Assembly (NCBI GenBank): GCA_025667525.1
Contig: CM046878.1
Location: 82,852,196 to 82,916,195 of the forward strand
Direction of reading: 5' to 3'
DNA from: Glebionis coronaria
Taxonomy: Eukaryota; Streptophyta; Magnoliopsida; Asterales; Asteraceae
Length of the DNA: 64,000 bases
The notes beneath the pieces were generated by a model that ran no database searches, was not told where the DNA came from, and saw only the letters and a list, made by a program, of their open reading frames with translations. A program made the position numbers and the translations under genes. Position 1 is the first letter of the stretch, and every line of letters begins with the position of its first letter. This document shows, in pieces, positions 43,959 through 54,460 of the stretch.

Positions 43959-44300
43959 ATGTCTTGGTTGAGAAGGTTACGTGCTTTGCAGATGGCTTGC
44001 GGTTCCGAGGACCACCGCGACTGTTTTTGGTTCAACCTGCGTGAACAGGTAGCTGATGAGATGGATTGGAGGGGGAAACTTGAAGCTATGTATGCCCGTA
44101 AAAGGGCTGCAATTGCTGATAGGGATGGTTTGATAAGCGATTTATCTAGTATTAACCCAGAACCGCTTTTGAGTTGCATGGTTTCTTTGCTATTGGACAT
44201 GCAAGACAGAGCCGAGGCGGAGCTTCGCCAGCTGCAAGAATTGATGGGTGCGTCCGACAATCGTGTGACTGATATGGAGTTTTTCATCCATAATATGTGA
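43959..44300 (+). CDS. Small helical protein 1 (113 residues), unknown family
   Basis: Intact frame starting MSWLRRLRALQMACGSEDH, predicted almost entirely helical. Conserved blocks shared with the next gene are an N-terminal AL-Q-C patch, VADEMDWRGKLEAMYARKRA and DRAEAELRQLQELMGASDNRV. There is no signal peptide or membrane segment, so it is probably cytosolic or nuclear. A TATA box lies upstream and AATAAA follows at 44358-44363, so it looks like a self-standing transcription unit. It is the first of three tandem homologues (starts at 43959, 44858, 45926). Function is unknown; helical adaptor or coiled-coil protein is the most that can be said. Confidence 0.65.
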   Translation: MSWLRRLRALQMACGSEDHRDCFWFNLREQVADEMDWRGKLEAMYARKRAAIADRDGLISDLSSINPEPLLSCMVSLLLDMQDRAEAELRQLQELMGASDNRVTDMEFFIHNM

Positions 44301-44782
44301 TCATCGAATGTGTTTGCAGGGCGCACCTAGTGATTGTCCGTGTGTTTCTATGTTTTCAATAAAGTGTTGTTCCTAGGCGTGTGTGGGAAGATTATGTTTG
44401 GTCTTTGTTGTTTTAACTTGATGTGTATTTGTCGTAGTCTATGCAGTTGTAACGGCACGTTTGTGTATGTTGCCATATGTTTATGTCGTTGTTGATTATC
44501 TTGAAATTCGGAACATCTCTTACTTTGAATGTATCTCGCTGGTGTTTTATTTCCCATCAGGAACCAATGTGTCATAGCAAGTATTCATTTGTGCCTCTTG
44601 GTTATTGTATTGGGGCACTTTTCTTATGAACATGTGCTTGGCATTTTACCTGGAACCTGTATCACTCATTTAGCCTGCAGTGTGCTATTGAGAATCTCAC
44701 TGTTGCAAGCTTTAGTAGCTAGTTGGCTAGCAAGTGATAAAAAAACCCAATATGACATGCCAATAGTGGGTTGGAGATGGTC

Positions 44783-44790
44783 TATTTAAG
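44783..44790 (+). promoter_or_regulatory. TATA box of small gene 2
   Basis: TATTTAAG lies 75 bp before the ATG at 44858. Confidence 0.5.
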
Positions 44791-44857
44791 TGTGTAATTC
44801 TATTTGGGTATAGCACATTGTAGGCAATAAACAGGGTTAAACAGGCAATCCAAAAAA

Positions 44858-45199
44858 ATGACCTGGCGAGGAGTGCTTCATGCTTTACAATTGATCTGTT
44901 CTTCCAGTGATTTTGGAACCATTTCCTATTTCTATGTGCATAAGAAGATTGAAGCTGAGATGGAGTATAGGGCCAGAATTGAAGATTTGCATGTGAGAAA
45001 GAAAAACGATATTGATCAGAGGGCCCAGTTTATAAGTGAGCTGTTTAGACTTAGCCCGGACCACCGTGTGAGTCGAATGCTTTGGCTGCTAGGCGACATG
45101 CAAGAGCGTGATGTCGCGGAGTTGTGGAAGCTACAAGAATTGGCGGATGATTCTGATGGGCGTGTTCAAGATCTGGACAATTTTTTCAGATCCTTGTGA
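44858..45199 (+). CDS. Small helical protein 2 (113 residues), tandem homologue
   Basis: Exactly the same length as gene 1 (MTWRGVLHALQLICSSSDF...). Aligned blocks are IEAEMEYRARIEDLHVRKKN against VADEMDWRGKLEAMYARKRA, and DMQERDVAELWKLQEL-DSDGRVQDLDNFF against DMQDRAEAELRQLQEL-SDNRVTDMEFF. Identity over the whole protein is modest, so the duplication is old, yet both frames are open. That argues for selection on the protein. No known domain is recognised. Confidence 0.65.
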   Translation: MTWRGVLHALQLICSSSDFGTISYFYVHKKIEAEMEYRARIEDLHVRKKNDIDQRAQFISELFRLSPDHRVSRMLWLLGDMQERDVAELWKLQELADDSDGRVQDLDNFFRSL

Positions 45200-45846
45200 C
45201 CCATTTAATGATACAACGGATGTTTACAGCAAGAAGTTTGCTCGTATGTTTGGAATAAACGGCGTGTGCGCTCCGATTGTCTATAGTCTGGCCGTATCTG
45301 TTGGTGATATGGCTTTTATACGACCAAACTGGCTGTTATGTTATTTTTATTGAAGTTGTGTTGTATGTTGTTTGTAATATAACGAATTTCGTTTATGTGC
45401 GAAATGTGTTTTTTCATTATGTTCCAATGCTCTTTCATTAGGTTCTAACGGATCCTTATAAAATGTTATGCTTGTGTGTTATAACATGTTGTATAATAGT
45501 AGGAAAAAGTCTGCATTATAGAAAATAGTATGACACTTTTGTTGGTGGTTTGTTTTTTCACCACTTGTGGTAAAGATATGAAGTGCCCCATAACAACATT
45601 ATTTTTGCTTTTTTGTATTTGGCCATAAATGAGTTTTTCTATATTGTCTAAATATGGCAAAAAAGTAAACAGAAAAAGTAGGATAATAGATGATGCAATA
45701 GTGTGTGGATGGGGATAGTGTTTTTTAAAATAGACTTTTGGGAACCTAAGTCGATAATCATGCAATTTGGGAGTCGGCTACTATTTTTGGTGCTAGTGTT
45801 GAGTGTTAGTGCAGGACACTATAGGTTTTAAGCCATGAGGCATTGC

Positions 45847-45854
45847 TATATAAA
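45847..45854 (+). promoter_or_regulatory. TATA box of small gene 3
   Basis: TATATAAA lies 79 bp before the ATG at 45926. Confidence 0.55.
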
Positions 45855-45925
45855 GGAGTGTTAGCAGGTTGTAGGTGACACATCTTCACACACATCTATA
45901 GTTAAGTTTTATTAAGAAATAACTA

Positions 45926-46285
45926 ATGGAGTACCGTCCAAAATGCGATGCATTGGAGAAGGAAGCACGGACCAACGATTGGGCGGACATGTTTATTTTT
46001 CGCCTACAAGATGGGATTCTAGGCGAAACAGCCTGGAAAGCTAGGATGGAGCAGATGTGGCAGGAGGTCAATAGTGGTGTAATTGATAGGACTCATCTTG
46101 TTTATGAGTTAAGGACCGTTGTTGGGGAACCGGTACTTAACCAGATGGTGGCATTTTTAGGGACCCTGACACGTGAAGACTGTTCCTTAAGAGAATAGCT
46201 CGGAGCCGAAGCAGTAGCAACAGGCAACCGCATTGCTAGGATGGAAAGATTCATTGAATGGCTGCGAGGGAACGTTTCGGGTTGA
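45926..46285 (+). pseudogene. Small helical protein 3, tandem homologue with an in-frame stop
   Basis: The frame opens MEYRPKCDALEKEARTNDWA and stops at TAG (46196-46198) after 90 residues. The same frame then continues LGAEAVATGNRIARMERFIE to a TGA near 46285. The tail aligns with AELRQLQELMGASDNRVTDMEFF of gene 1. The stop therefore removes the last quarter of the protein. AATAAA follows at 46332-46337. It could be a young pseudogene or encode a shortened protein. Confidence 0.6.
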
Positions 46286-46431
46286 AGCGATTATTTGAAT
46301 GTGCCTGAAGGTGTTCGCTTTGTGTGTGTTGAATAAATCATCCTTGGGCATTATGTTAATCGCGTTGTGTTTTCGTGTCTACCAAGAATGGACCAGGCGT
46401 GTGTGCCTGGGTGTTTGTTATTTTGGTACTA

Positions 46432-46507
46432 CCAATGACGTTGGGTCATTGGCAGGGCGTGTTTATGTATTTGGTTTAAGTACTGCCAATGACGTTTGGT
46501 CATTGGC
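46432..46507 (+). repeat. Duplicated hairpin CCAATGAC/GTCATTGG
   Basis: Two perfect short hairpins (46432-46452 and 46485-46507) lie in a direct repeat of about 53-60 bp downstream of small gene 3. Each is surrounded by TTTATGT-TTTGGTTTAA. Confidence 0.7.
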
Positions 46508-46576
46508 AGGATGTCTTTATGTGTTTGGTTTAATGTATTTGCATATGTGAAGTTATTTACTTTTCTATTTTGGTTT

Positions 46577-46900
46577 TGTTGGAAATACGTTTTTACGTAT
46601 TTATGAAGGATCGGTCGCTCCAACGATATATTATTGTATTAGGCTCGTGATCCAGTTTGTAGTAAATATAGTCCATATAGCCCACATGTAGGGTGGGCTA
46701 TATATACCCCTCCTAGCATGTTAGGAGGGGTGGTTCATTCATTTACAACATTTTTCATTTAATCTAATTTCACTTTCTCTCTCTACTTTTCTTTTCTCTC
46801 CTTTCTCTCTCTACACCTCATCTCCTTCTTCCCCATTTCCACCATCTAATCAATAGATCCATCCATCATTTACCAAATCCTTAGATTACGTAGACCTTCA
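46577..46900 (+). repeat. 5' LTR of element B
   Basis: 324 bp, TG...CA. The TATATATA stretch (about 46699-46706) sits between inverted repeats TAGCCCAC/GTGGGCTA (46678-46700) and CCCCTCCTA/TAGGAGGGG (46707-46730), as in element A. Confidence 0.93.
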
Positions 46901-46920
46901 ATTGGTATCAAGAGCCATGG
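46901..46920 (+). other. Primer-binding site of element B
   Basis: ATTGGTATCAAGAGCCATGG follows the LTR directly. It resembles the methionine-tRNA site TGGTATCAGAGCC with one extra A. Confidence 0.75.
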
Positions 46921-47221
46921 TTAAATCTTAGGATTTGTATTTTTTTTATCTATTGATTTGATTGAAAATTTTTTAATAATCTTTTCGTTTTATTTTTTTT
47001 ATATACTCGTCTCATTTTTTTTCTTCTTTCTGTCTTAAAAATCTATCCAATCAGTTTTTTATATCATTTTTTTTTATCAGTAATTTTTTTAATCAGTTTT
47101 TTCTTCCTTCTTTTTCATATCAGTCCATCGGTCCAATCTGTTAACACTGTCCAAACTGTCCAAATCTGTTCAATCTGTCCAAACATATCCTTAGAAAGTT
47201 ATCAGTTCTCGGATCAGATTT

Positions 47222-47425
47222 CCGTCTTTCCGCATAGGTTTTCCGAATAGACATTTTTTCCGAATAGACATTTTTTCCGAATAGACATTTTTTCCGTATA
47301 GACTTTTTTTCCGAATAGACATTTTTTTTCCGAATAGACATTTTTTCCGAATAGACACTTTCCGAATAGACACTTTCCGAATAGACACTTTCCGAATAGA
47401 CTCTTTCCGAATAGAAGACTATTCG
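47222..47425 (+). repeat. TTCCGAATAGACA tandem array in the element B leader
   Basis: About ten units of 14-19 bp with core TTCCGAATAGACA and variable T-run spacers. It corresponds in position to the TTCCGAA array of element A. Confidence 0.9.
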
Positions 47426-47439
47426 GAATAGACAGACTC

Positions 47440-48060
47440 TCGACTGAAAAAATTTACCGGGCCTGGACTCGAACCTTTCACACTCGACTCGACGACCCTC
47501 TCGACCCTCACACCCTCATCAGACCCTCTCATACAAACCTCTCATCCTCTCATCACCAACATCATCCTCGCATAGACTCTCGACACACCAACGACTGGAC
47601 TCTAAACCGACTCACACCTTCACACTCTCGACTCAAAACATCATCCCTAAATTCACGAAACCCTCACCCTCGACCCTTAACCTAGACACGACAACACCTC
47701 TCTTCACCCACAAAAATCAACCTCGACACCCCCTCACAATCTCTCGACTCCAATAAACCCCACAAACACCCAACACCCTCGCTCACTCCTCACTCACACC
47801 CTCAAACACTCCCTCAGACCAAACAACTTCTTTCGAAAAACACTCTCTCGACCCTCACTCGTCACGACTCCAAACAAAACAAACACCCTCGTCACACTCA
47901 CACACCCTCAACACACTTGACACACTCGACCGACACTCTCCCTCGAACCCCTTACTCACATCAACCTCACACCCTCGAAACCCCTCTCACTCTCAAACAG
48001 ACTCCCCAGACTCGGACAACTCATACAAACACTCGACTCCCAAACACACCAGAAAGACAC
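47440..48060 (+). other. G-poor leader segment of element B
   Basis: Over about 600 bp the sense strand is almost free of G except in CTCGAC/CTCG words and is rich in ACCCTC and CACTC. The antisense equivalent in element A is 20590-21060. No frame is under evident constraint. Confidence 0.75.
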
Positions 48061-49012
48061 ACAGATGAAGAGAAAGGTTGTGCTTCGATAATAACAGTAA
48101 ATCTTACCCGAGACCTCATTAAAGATCTTGAAGAAATTCCTTGATTAAAGATCTAGTCTTTGGTGTTGCTTTGTTGGCTGGGTATCGAAAAAAAAAGGGG
48201 GTTGCAGTGCTTTGGTGGCTGCGTTTCTGGTTTGTAGATTAGGGTTGCAAAGTATTTGTGGGCTGTGATTGGAAGATCTAGTCTTTAGGTTTGTAGATTG
48301 GAAGAAAATAGAGTGAGAGTTTTTTATATCGAAGAAAAGCAGGCGGATCGTTTGAGGTTGTAACTGTGTTTTAGGTTTAGGTTAAGAAGTGGTGAGACAA
48401 GATGGGAGAGATAAGAGAGAGTGACAAGGAATGGAAGTGATAAGATTGGAGGGTTTTTGTTTTTAATAACCAGATTAATCAGGGCGGACAAAACAAGGGG
48501 CAGTTAAGCCACGTGTGTCTGAGTTAAAATAGGGCGGAGAAAACAAAGCGCCACATTTTTATTTTATTTTATTTTTTTTAAATCTTAGAGATTTTAAATC
48601 TTGGGATTTGTTTTTAAAAAAAAAAAAAAAAAACTTTGAGATTTTTTATTTTTCATATCAGTTTTTTTAAATATCAGATTTTTTTTTAAAAATATTTTTT
48701 TTAAAAATATCAACTTTTTCTATTTTTATTAGTTAAGTTATTTTTTTTTAAGATTTTTATTTCTATATATTTTAAAGTTATTTTTTTGGTACGTCGTATA
48801 GGCGGGTATTCCGAAAGAACTTAAGTGGTAAAATATTTGATGGCCCGTTCATTATATTTCCCGTAAGTTGGATTTATTTGTTGACGGGTTTCATTTGAAT
48901 TGGTCTCCGGTTTATTTTATCATCGTTTTGAGCCGACAACAACTTTTGAGCCGAGTCGAATTGTAAAATCCTGAAACCAACAACATCCACGTCATTTTTT
49001 AATCGATATTTA
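48061..49012 (+). other. Element B leader between the G-poor segment and the ORF
   Basis: Non-coding, AT-rich, with several homopolymer A and T runs (48540-48790). Homologous to the leader of element A next to its ORF. Confidence 0.6.
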
Positions 49013-51202
49013 ATGGATTCGTTCGATTCGACATGTCAAAAGGGAGACTTGCATTTAATGCAAAACAAAGTTAGGAAAAGTGGCGTCACTTCATTTCGAA
49101 TGCTTCAGTCTCATCTTGTCACTCTTTCGAGGATTCAAGGAGGGAGCGAATTTGTGACCATCTTTGGACAAGATCGTAATATATTCATCGACTCAATTTT
49201 CACCACTTTGACCCAACTCGCCGAGCAACTCAATCATGGAAAATTTAATCACTCTGCATCGGCACTTTCCTATAAGGATCTTGTGACACAACTCACGCCT
49301 TTCCTCCAATTCAATATCATTAAGCCTGAAAGTTCTGTGATTTGCCAATCATTTCTTCGAGATACACATACCGAGCTTCGAGTTTTCCGTGATACAATAT
49401 TGAAACTCATGACATCGGTCTCGTCTTCGATTTATCAACAATCACAACTTCAGCAAACATATGATAATGGAGTGCAAGAATCAATGCCGCAGATGCAAGA
49501 GGAGAATGGTCATACGGTTGACAACTTGGAGTCTAACGATGGCAAGAGCACGGATTCAGAAGGACAACATGATATCAGTGGCACGTCGGGGAATGTTCAC
49601 GAGATTTCTCTTGATGACACCTTACCCATTTATGACGAAGAGCCTACAAACATGGTACAATGTGATGTTGGTTATGATGTTTATGCTGATGACATGCCGC
49701 ATATTGAGCATTCTGAACCTAATTATGACAAACATGGGATGGAAAAGAGTGATAGAAATACCACTTCTGATTCATCCGATGTAAGTCATAATGGGGGAGA
49801 GATTGTTCAGAATGCTATAGTACATCATGATAATTGTATTATAACTGCTTCATTGACTGCTTCTGATTCCAAGATTAGAGAGCTCGAAACGATTGTAGCT
49901 CAACAATCAAAAGATCTTGAGGATGCCAAACTTGAATTTTCTAAGAAAACGGACAAATTTGAAACATATTTTGAAAAACTTGAAAAATCAAATGTTGTTC
50001 TTGAAAGAAAATTGGATCAAAAAGTGTTAGATTCTAAAGCTGAAAAGGATAATCTTTTGAAACAAATTCAGTTACTAGAGTCTAAATTGGCATCCCAAGA
50101 TAGAGTGCTTAAAGAGAATGAGACTTTAAAGGCTCAAGTACAGGAAAAGGTCTTTGCTATAGCTGCGTTGAAAAACGAATTGAGGAAAACTAAAGGAACT
50201 AGTGTGGATACTAAGCTTGAAAAACCATCAATCTTGGGGAAACCGCCTACAAATCAGTTCGTTAGACAACCGACTGCATTTAGATCCGAGCGACCACAAT
50301 CCTCGAGACCGCGGTTTGCCTCCCAAGTTGATTTGGTTCATTTTCCTAGACCAGTCACTCCAGCAACTAGGCCCAATGTGATCAAATCAGTTTTAGCAAG
50401 ACCTCATCACATGATTGCCCCTAGTTTCTCTAAGAATAGTTCAATGAACACGTCTAGAACTAGTTCAACTGATGTGCGCCATGATTTTAGTCAAAGGGAA
50501 GCTATTCAAAAGACACCTGTAAGAGATAGTAATGTCCAACCTAGTCAGATGCCTTCTAGATTACCCAACACTGCTAACCATAGCATGTCATCTCCTAGGA
50601 GCATCGATCAATCATCTAGGAAATACTCGGACATTAAATATGCTACTTGTAAAACATGTAGAAAATGTGTCTTTACGGCAAATCATGATTCCTGTATCAA
50701 AAAATTGCTTAATGAGGTGAACTCCCGTGCTAGACTTAAATCCCAGTGGGTTGCTAAAATCAAACCCGTTGGCAAAATGTGGCACCCCACTGGTAGAACT
50801 TTCACTCTTGTAGGAAACGAGTGCCCTTTAACTAGGATAGTCTCCGATTCTACTAAGTCTACTAGGGAGGAAACGGATAAAGATGATACTTCACTTACGC
50901 CTAAACTTAAGGTTTTCTATAAAAGGAAACGTTTGCCAGCCAAGACTAGTGAATCATCTACTCAGGTCGCCTCTGAAACAAGTAAAGCCAACTGTGAACC
51001 CCCATGTGCTTCTATAATTGATATCGCTAACCCACGTCAAAGCATGCAAATTCCTAATGAGATTGCAGGTACCAAAGTTGATGTTCCAAAAGAACGAAGC
51101 GGTCCAATCGTTGTGTACCGTTCAACTAAGGACACTCTTAGAGTTTGGTTGCTGAAGAAGCAGATATCAGAGAAACAAATGTCTCAGGGGATTCATGGTT
51201 AA
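49013..51202 (+). CDS. Gag-like 729-residue ORF of element B
   Basis: Intact frame starting MDSFDSTCQKGDLHLMQNKV. It is collinear with the 740-residue ORF of element A and close to it: the coiled coil at about 275-390 is nearly identical, and the Cys/His cluster CKTCRKCVFTANHDSC and MWHPTGRTFTLVGNECPLTR are conserved. Differences are concentrated in the acidic middle (YDVYADDMPHIEHSEPN) and include in-frame deletions. Because B is clearly older than A by LTR divergence, an open frame in both suggests that the protein has been maintained. It probably acts as a structural or RNA-binding Gag-type protein; no enzyme domain is present. Confidence 0.85.
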   Translation: MDSFDSTCQKGDLHLMQNKVRKSGVTSFRMLQSHLVTLSRIQGGSEFVTIFGQDRNIFIDSIFTTLTQLAEQLNHGKFNHSASALSYKDLVTQLTPFLQFNIIKPESSVICQSFLRDTHTELRVFRDTILKLMTSVSSSIYQQSQLQQTYDNGVQESMPQMQEENGHTVDNLESNDGKSTDSEGQHDISGTSGNVHEISLDDTLPIYDEEPTNMVQCDVGYDVYADDMPHIEHSEPNYDKHGMEKSDRNTTSDSSDVSHNGGEIVQNAIVHHDNCIITASLTASDSKIRELETIVAQQSKDLEDAKLEFSKKTDKFETYFEKLEKSNVVLERKLDQKVLDSKAEKDNLLKQIQLLESKLASQDRVLKENETLKAQVQEKVFAIAALKNELRKTKGTSVDTKLEKPSILGKPPTNQFVRQPTAFRSERPQSSRPRFASQVDLVHFPRPVTPATRPNVIKSVLARPHHMIAPSFSKNSSMNTSRTSSTDVRHDFSQREAIQKTPVRDSNVQPSQMPSRLPNTANHSMSSPRSIDQSSRKYSDIKYATCKTCRKCVFTANHDSCIKKLLNEVNSRARLKSQWVAKIKPVGKMWHPTGRTFTLVGNECPLTRIVSDSTKSTREETDKDDTSLTPKLKVFYKRKRLPAKTSESSTQVASETSKANCEPPCASIIDIANPRQSMQIPNEIAGTKVDVPKERSGPIVVYRSTKDTLRVWLLKKQISEKQMSQGIHG

Positions 51203-51239
51203 GCTGCACAAAGGACTTATAGTCATATCACAGACTGTA

Positions 51240-51915
51240 ACTCGCTCATCAAAGAAAGGAAAGTTTATCGCCGATGATAAACTTATCCTAAAAACGAGAA
51301 ATTCATTTTTCTCGGGCATGAGCTTATATCAAAAACATTCCAAGTTTTTAAGCTCATGCATTAAGGCTTATAGATAAATGACAGTCTGTAACCCGTTCTT
51401 CAAAGGAAGGAAAGTTTATCGCCGATGATAAACTTATCCTTACAACGAGAAATTAATTTTTCTCGGGCATGAGTCAATATTAAAAACATTCGAAGTTTTT
51501 AAGCTTATGCACAATGACTTACAGTTAAATGTCAGACTGTAACTCGAACTTAAAATAAAGGAAAGCTTATCGTTTATGATAACTTATCCTCTTAACGAGA
51601 AATTCACCTTTCTCGGTCATGAGCTTGTCTTAAAACATTCGAAGTTTTAAGCTCAGAAAGGAAAATGTATCTTTTAAATAAGAGAACTTTTCTTCATAAC
51701 GAGAAATTAACCTTTCTCGGTCATGAGCTTTCCGTTAAAACAGTCAAAGTTTTCAAGCTCATGAAAACGACTTCTAAGTAAATGTCAGCTTAGGACTCGT
51801 TCTTCAGATAAAAGGAAAGTTTATCGCCGATGATAAACTTATCCTTAACAACGGGAAGTTTACAACTTCTCGGACTTGAGCTCGTTTTGTAAGATATTCA
51901 ACATCTTAAGCTCAA
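51240..51915 (+). repeat. Stem-loop array after the gag-like ORF, element B (5 units)
   Basis: Five units, each SL1-SL2-SL3. SL1 is at 51261-51284, 51412-51435, 51562-51585 (weakened) and 51817-51840, with arms AAGTTTATC/GATAAACTT. In unit 4 SL1 has decayed. SL2 is at 51295-51314, 51446-51465, 51596-51615, 51700-51719 and 51852-51872. SL3 is at 51320-51355, about 51471-51506, 51621-51654, 51725-51760 and 51878-51913. Stems are kept by paired changes, for example the inner SL3 stem AAAAAC/GTTTTT becomes AAGAT/ATCTT in unit 5, and SL2 CGAGAAA/TTTCTCG becomes GGAAGTT/AACTTCT. Confidence 0.88.
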
Positions 51916-54460
51916 GTAATTGGTTTTCAAAACTTTGAACACAATTTTTCGAGAATTTCTCAAAAGGTTTTTTCTAAATCTTTCAAAATTGTGTGTTAAA
52001 AAATGTTTTGATAAAAAGAGCATGTCTTCTGGAATCGATAATATTTACGAACCTAGAAATGTCATTCAATAATGACACGGGGTTGTAAATAAAGTTCGAG
52101 CAGAATTTCAAACTTTTAAAACATGCTCAAAATGGTTTGCTATTATTTCAGATAGAGAGAGAAAGTGAGAGAAAATGTGTGTGATTTTATTAATATGAAA
52201 GCACAAAGTGAACAACAACCATGTGCTTCTTTCATATGCTGTTCTCCATTATTCAGGTCCAACCTCGTAAATTTCTAATCTTGTGAATACATTATCATAT
52301 ATGATCCTTGCACGTGATAAATACCTTACACTTGTGTTTAAAAGGTATTTAGTTTACGTTTCAAGTACACCCTCATTAATTTGAGGGGGAGCTTGTTAAA
52401 ATCATGAAAATAATTGGATTTGCATTTTTCTTCCCAAATTTTCTTAAAATGCTATTAAATCAATTGATATTAAAAACATCGATTGGGTTAATATTTTTAA
52501 TATGGGGGAGAAAATGTGATTTAATATGGGATATGATCAATCATAAATGGTTTGACTTAACGTGTTAGCTCATCCCGACATGTGCGAAATGTTTTCGAAT
52601 ATCGTAGCATATGTTAAGGGGGAGCAAAATGGATTTGCACTTCAAAATGGATTTCATGGTGACATACACTTACCCAAAACATCTATATTCACGACGGTGA
52701 AGGTTGTGGTGACATAAGGATGGTAGGATAGGTTAAAGTCCAATGATTTCTCTAGAACCGGAGGAATCTTCCCAAGGACATTCCATAGCTAGAAATAGTA
52801 GTCCTTAGGAAAAATGGAGAAGGATTGTGAACGTAGCTGAATGCCGACCAAGTACTTAAGTTAGCACTGGAACAATCACAACAAGGTGCTAGTTATGACG
52901 TATTGGTAAGCATTGAAGGGGTTGAAGAATGAAAAACAATTGTAAAGATAAAGGGTGTAAAGAAAGAAGCCCTCCTTACAACCTTAGGCAGAAACCGGGT
53001 CAATTCATATGCTATTGAGATCATTTTTAATGATTCTTGATATTGAAGAAAGACATCATGGACCCAGTGATGCAAGGCACAACCCATCCCAGCTAACTCA
53101 GATATCTCTCAAAAGATATTTGTTTTAATCACACGGAGACAACACATTATCTACTGATTTATTCACTCCGAATAAATTGGTATTGAAAAGGTGGCACTCC
53201 TCTCCAGCCTCCGATCACTAAAATCCAAAATGCACGATCGAGTCTAGAGCCATTTAAGATCATCAAAAATCTCATTAGGACACACTTTCATATGTCCTTG
53301 CTTCTTCACACACTGTGAAAAGTAAGAAAGATCTTAAGAGTCCTACGCAAAATCTTCATGATCTTGCCTGAACATCCGAGTAATACGAAAGTATTTACAA
53401 TGAAGATGGAAATCCTTCTTGAGCGAATATCAAAAAGCTCATGGTAGGTGACTTGTGCGATTCTTTATGAATCAAACTTGTGATAACTGGAAAGCAACAG
53501 TGGTTTAATTCTTAAATGAATTTAAACACGTTCCAGGCCTCTACGCATTATCATATGATCTTGCCAGAACACTCAGAGTGACTCTTTATTGATCACAGTG
53601 ACGAGTGGAAATCCTTCTAGTGTTAACATCAAACAGCACTTGGTAGGTAACTTGTAAGATTCTATATGAATCGAGCTAGTGACAACTGGAAAGCAACGAT
53701 GGTGCGGTTCTTAATTGAACTTCACTTGTTCCAGGAACATGAATTGACGGCTTCAAATCATGCGGATAATATTATCCAAATGATTCACTCTTTACGTTCG
53801 CAGTCAGCTTTGGACGGTCGAGTAAAGAGAACGGGTTTACCCGCGAAATCTTGTCAAGGAGGTTCTTAATTGAAACTACCTGCCACAAGTACGATATTTA
53901 ATATCGTCCAACAGTCTTCACCGACCGGAGGTAAAATGCTACCGAATTAGAATGAAATGTTCAAGGCCATTTCATCCGTGTATATTGTTTGTTGCTAACT
54001 GTCTTATGCAGCGTAACAAGAAGGTGGCATTGCGGTGTACAATCCAGAAGAAGTCGTCACCACATGCTTATACTACATACACTTAGTACTTCAACAAATT
54101 CAAGAAAGTCTGAAGGTCAAGTCTTCCGCTGTATCAAACTCTGAAGCTTTCAAGAATTTAAAGGTATAAGTATGTGGAACATGAAGTCACGAAGAGGCAA
54201 ATTTCACAAGTGATGAATGCACAAGGTCAAGGCAAGGAAACATGCTCAAGACTAAAGTCAAAGATCACATCAAGCATATTCACAAGAACAAGATCGAAGA
54301 CTCAAGCATAGATGCTAGGTTTAAGATTTTTTAAAATGGTGTGACCTCCCTTAGGGGGAGATTGTTGGAAATATGTTTTCCCAAAGAAAGTCTCGGTCAC
54401 ATCATTATTAGCATAGATCACGAGCTATAGAATATTTAGAACTTTGTAACTTGGAGCGAC
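51916..54460 (+). other. Long 3' non-coding part of element B
   Basis: Homologous to 13652-16454 in element A. It carries repeated purine-tract-like sites (TTGAGGGGGAGC at about 52381, ATGGGGGAGA at about 52502, TTAAGGGGGAGC at about 52615 and TTAGGGGGAGAT at about 54352) and a short conserved ORF at 53666-53869. No pol remnant. Confidence 0.65.
53666..53869 (+). CDS. Small ORF (67 residues), element B copy
   Basis: MNRASDNWKATMVRFLIELH to AKSCQGGS, matching 14162-14446 of element A. Coding status is uncertain. Confidence 0.28.
   Translation: MNRASDNWKATMVRFLIELHLFQEHELTASNHADNIIQMIHSLRSQSALDGRVKRTGLPAKSCQGGS

Noticed and set aside
43676..44326. 216-residue minus-strand ORF opposite small gene 1
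   Set aside because: Shadow of the plus-strand gene, which has homologues and a TATA box.
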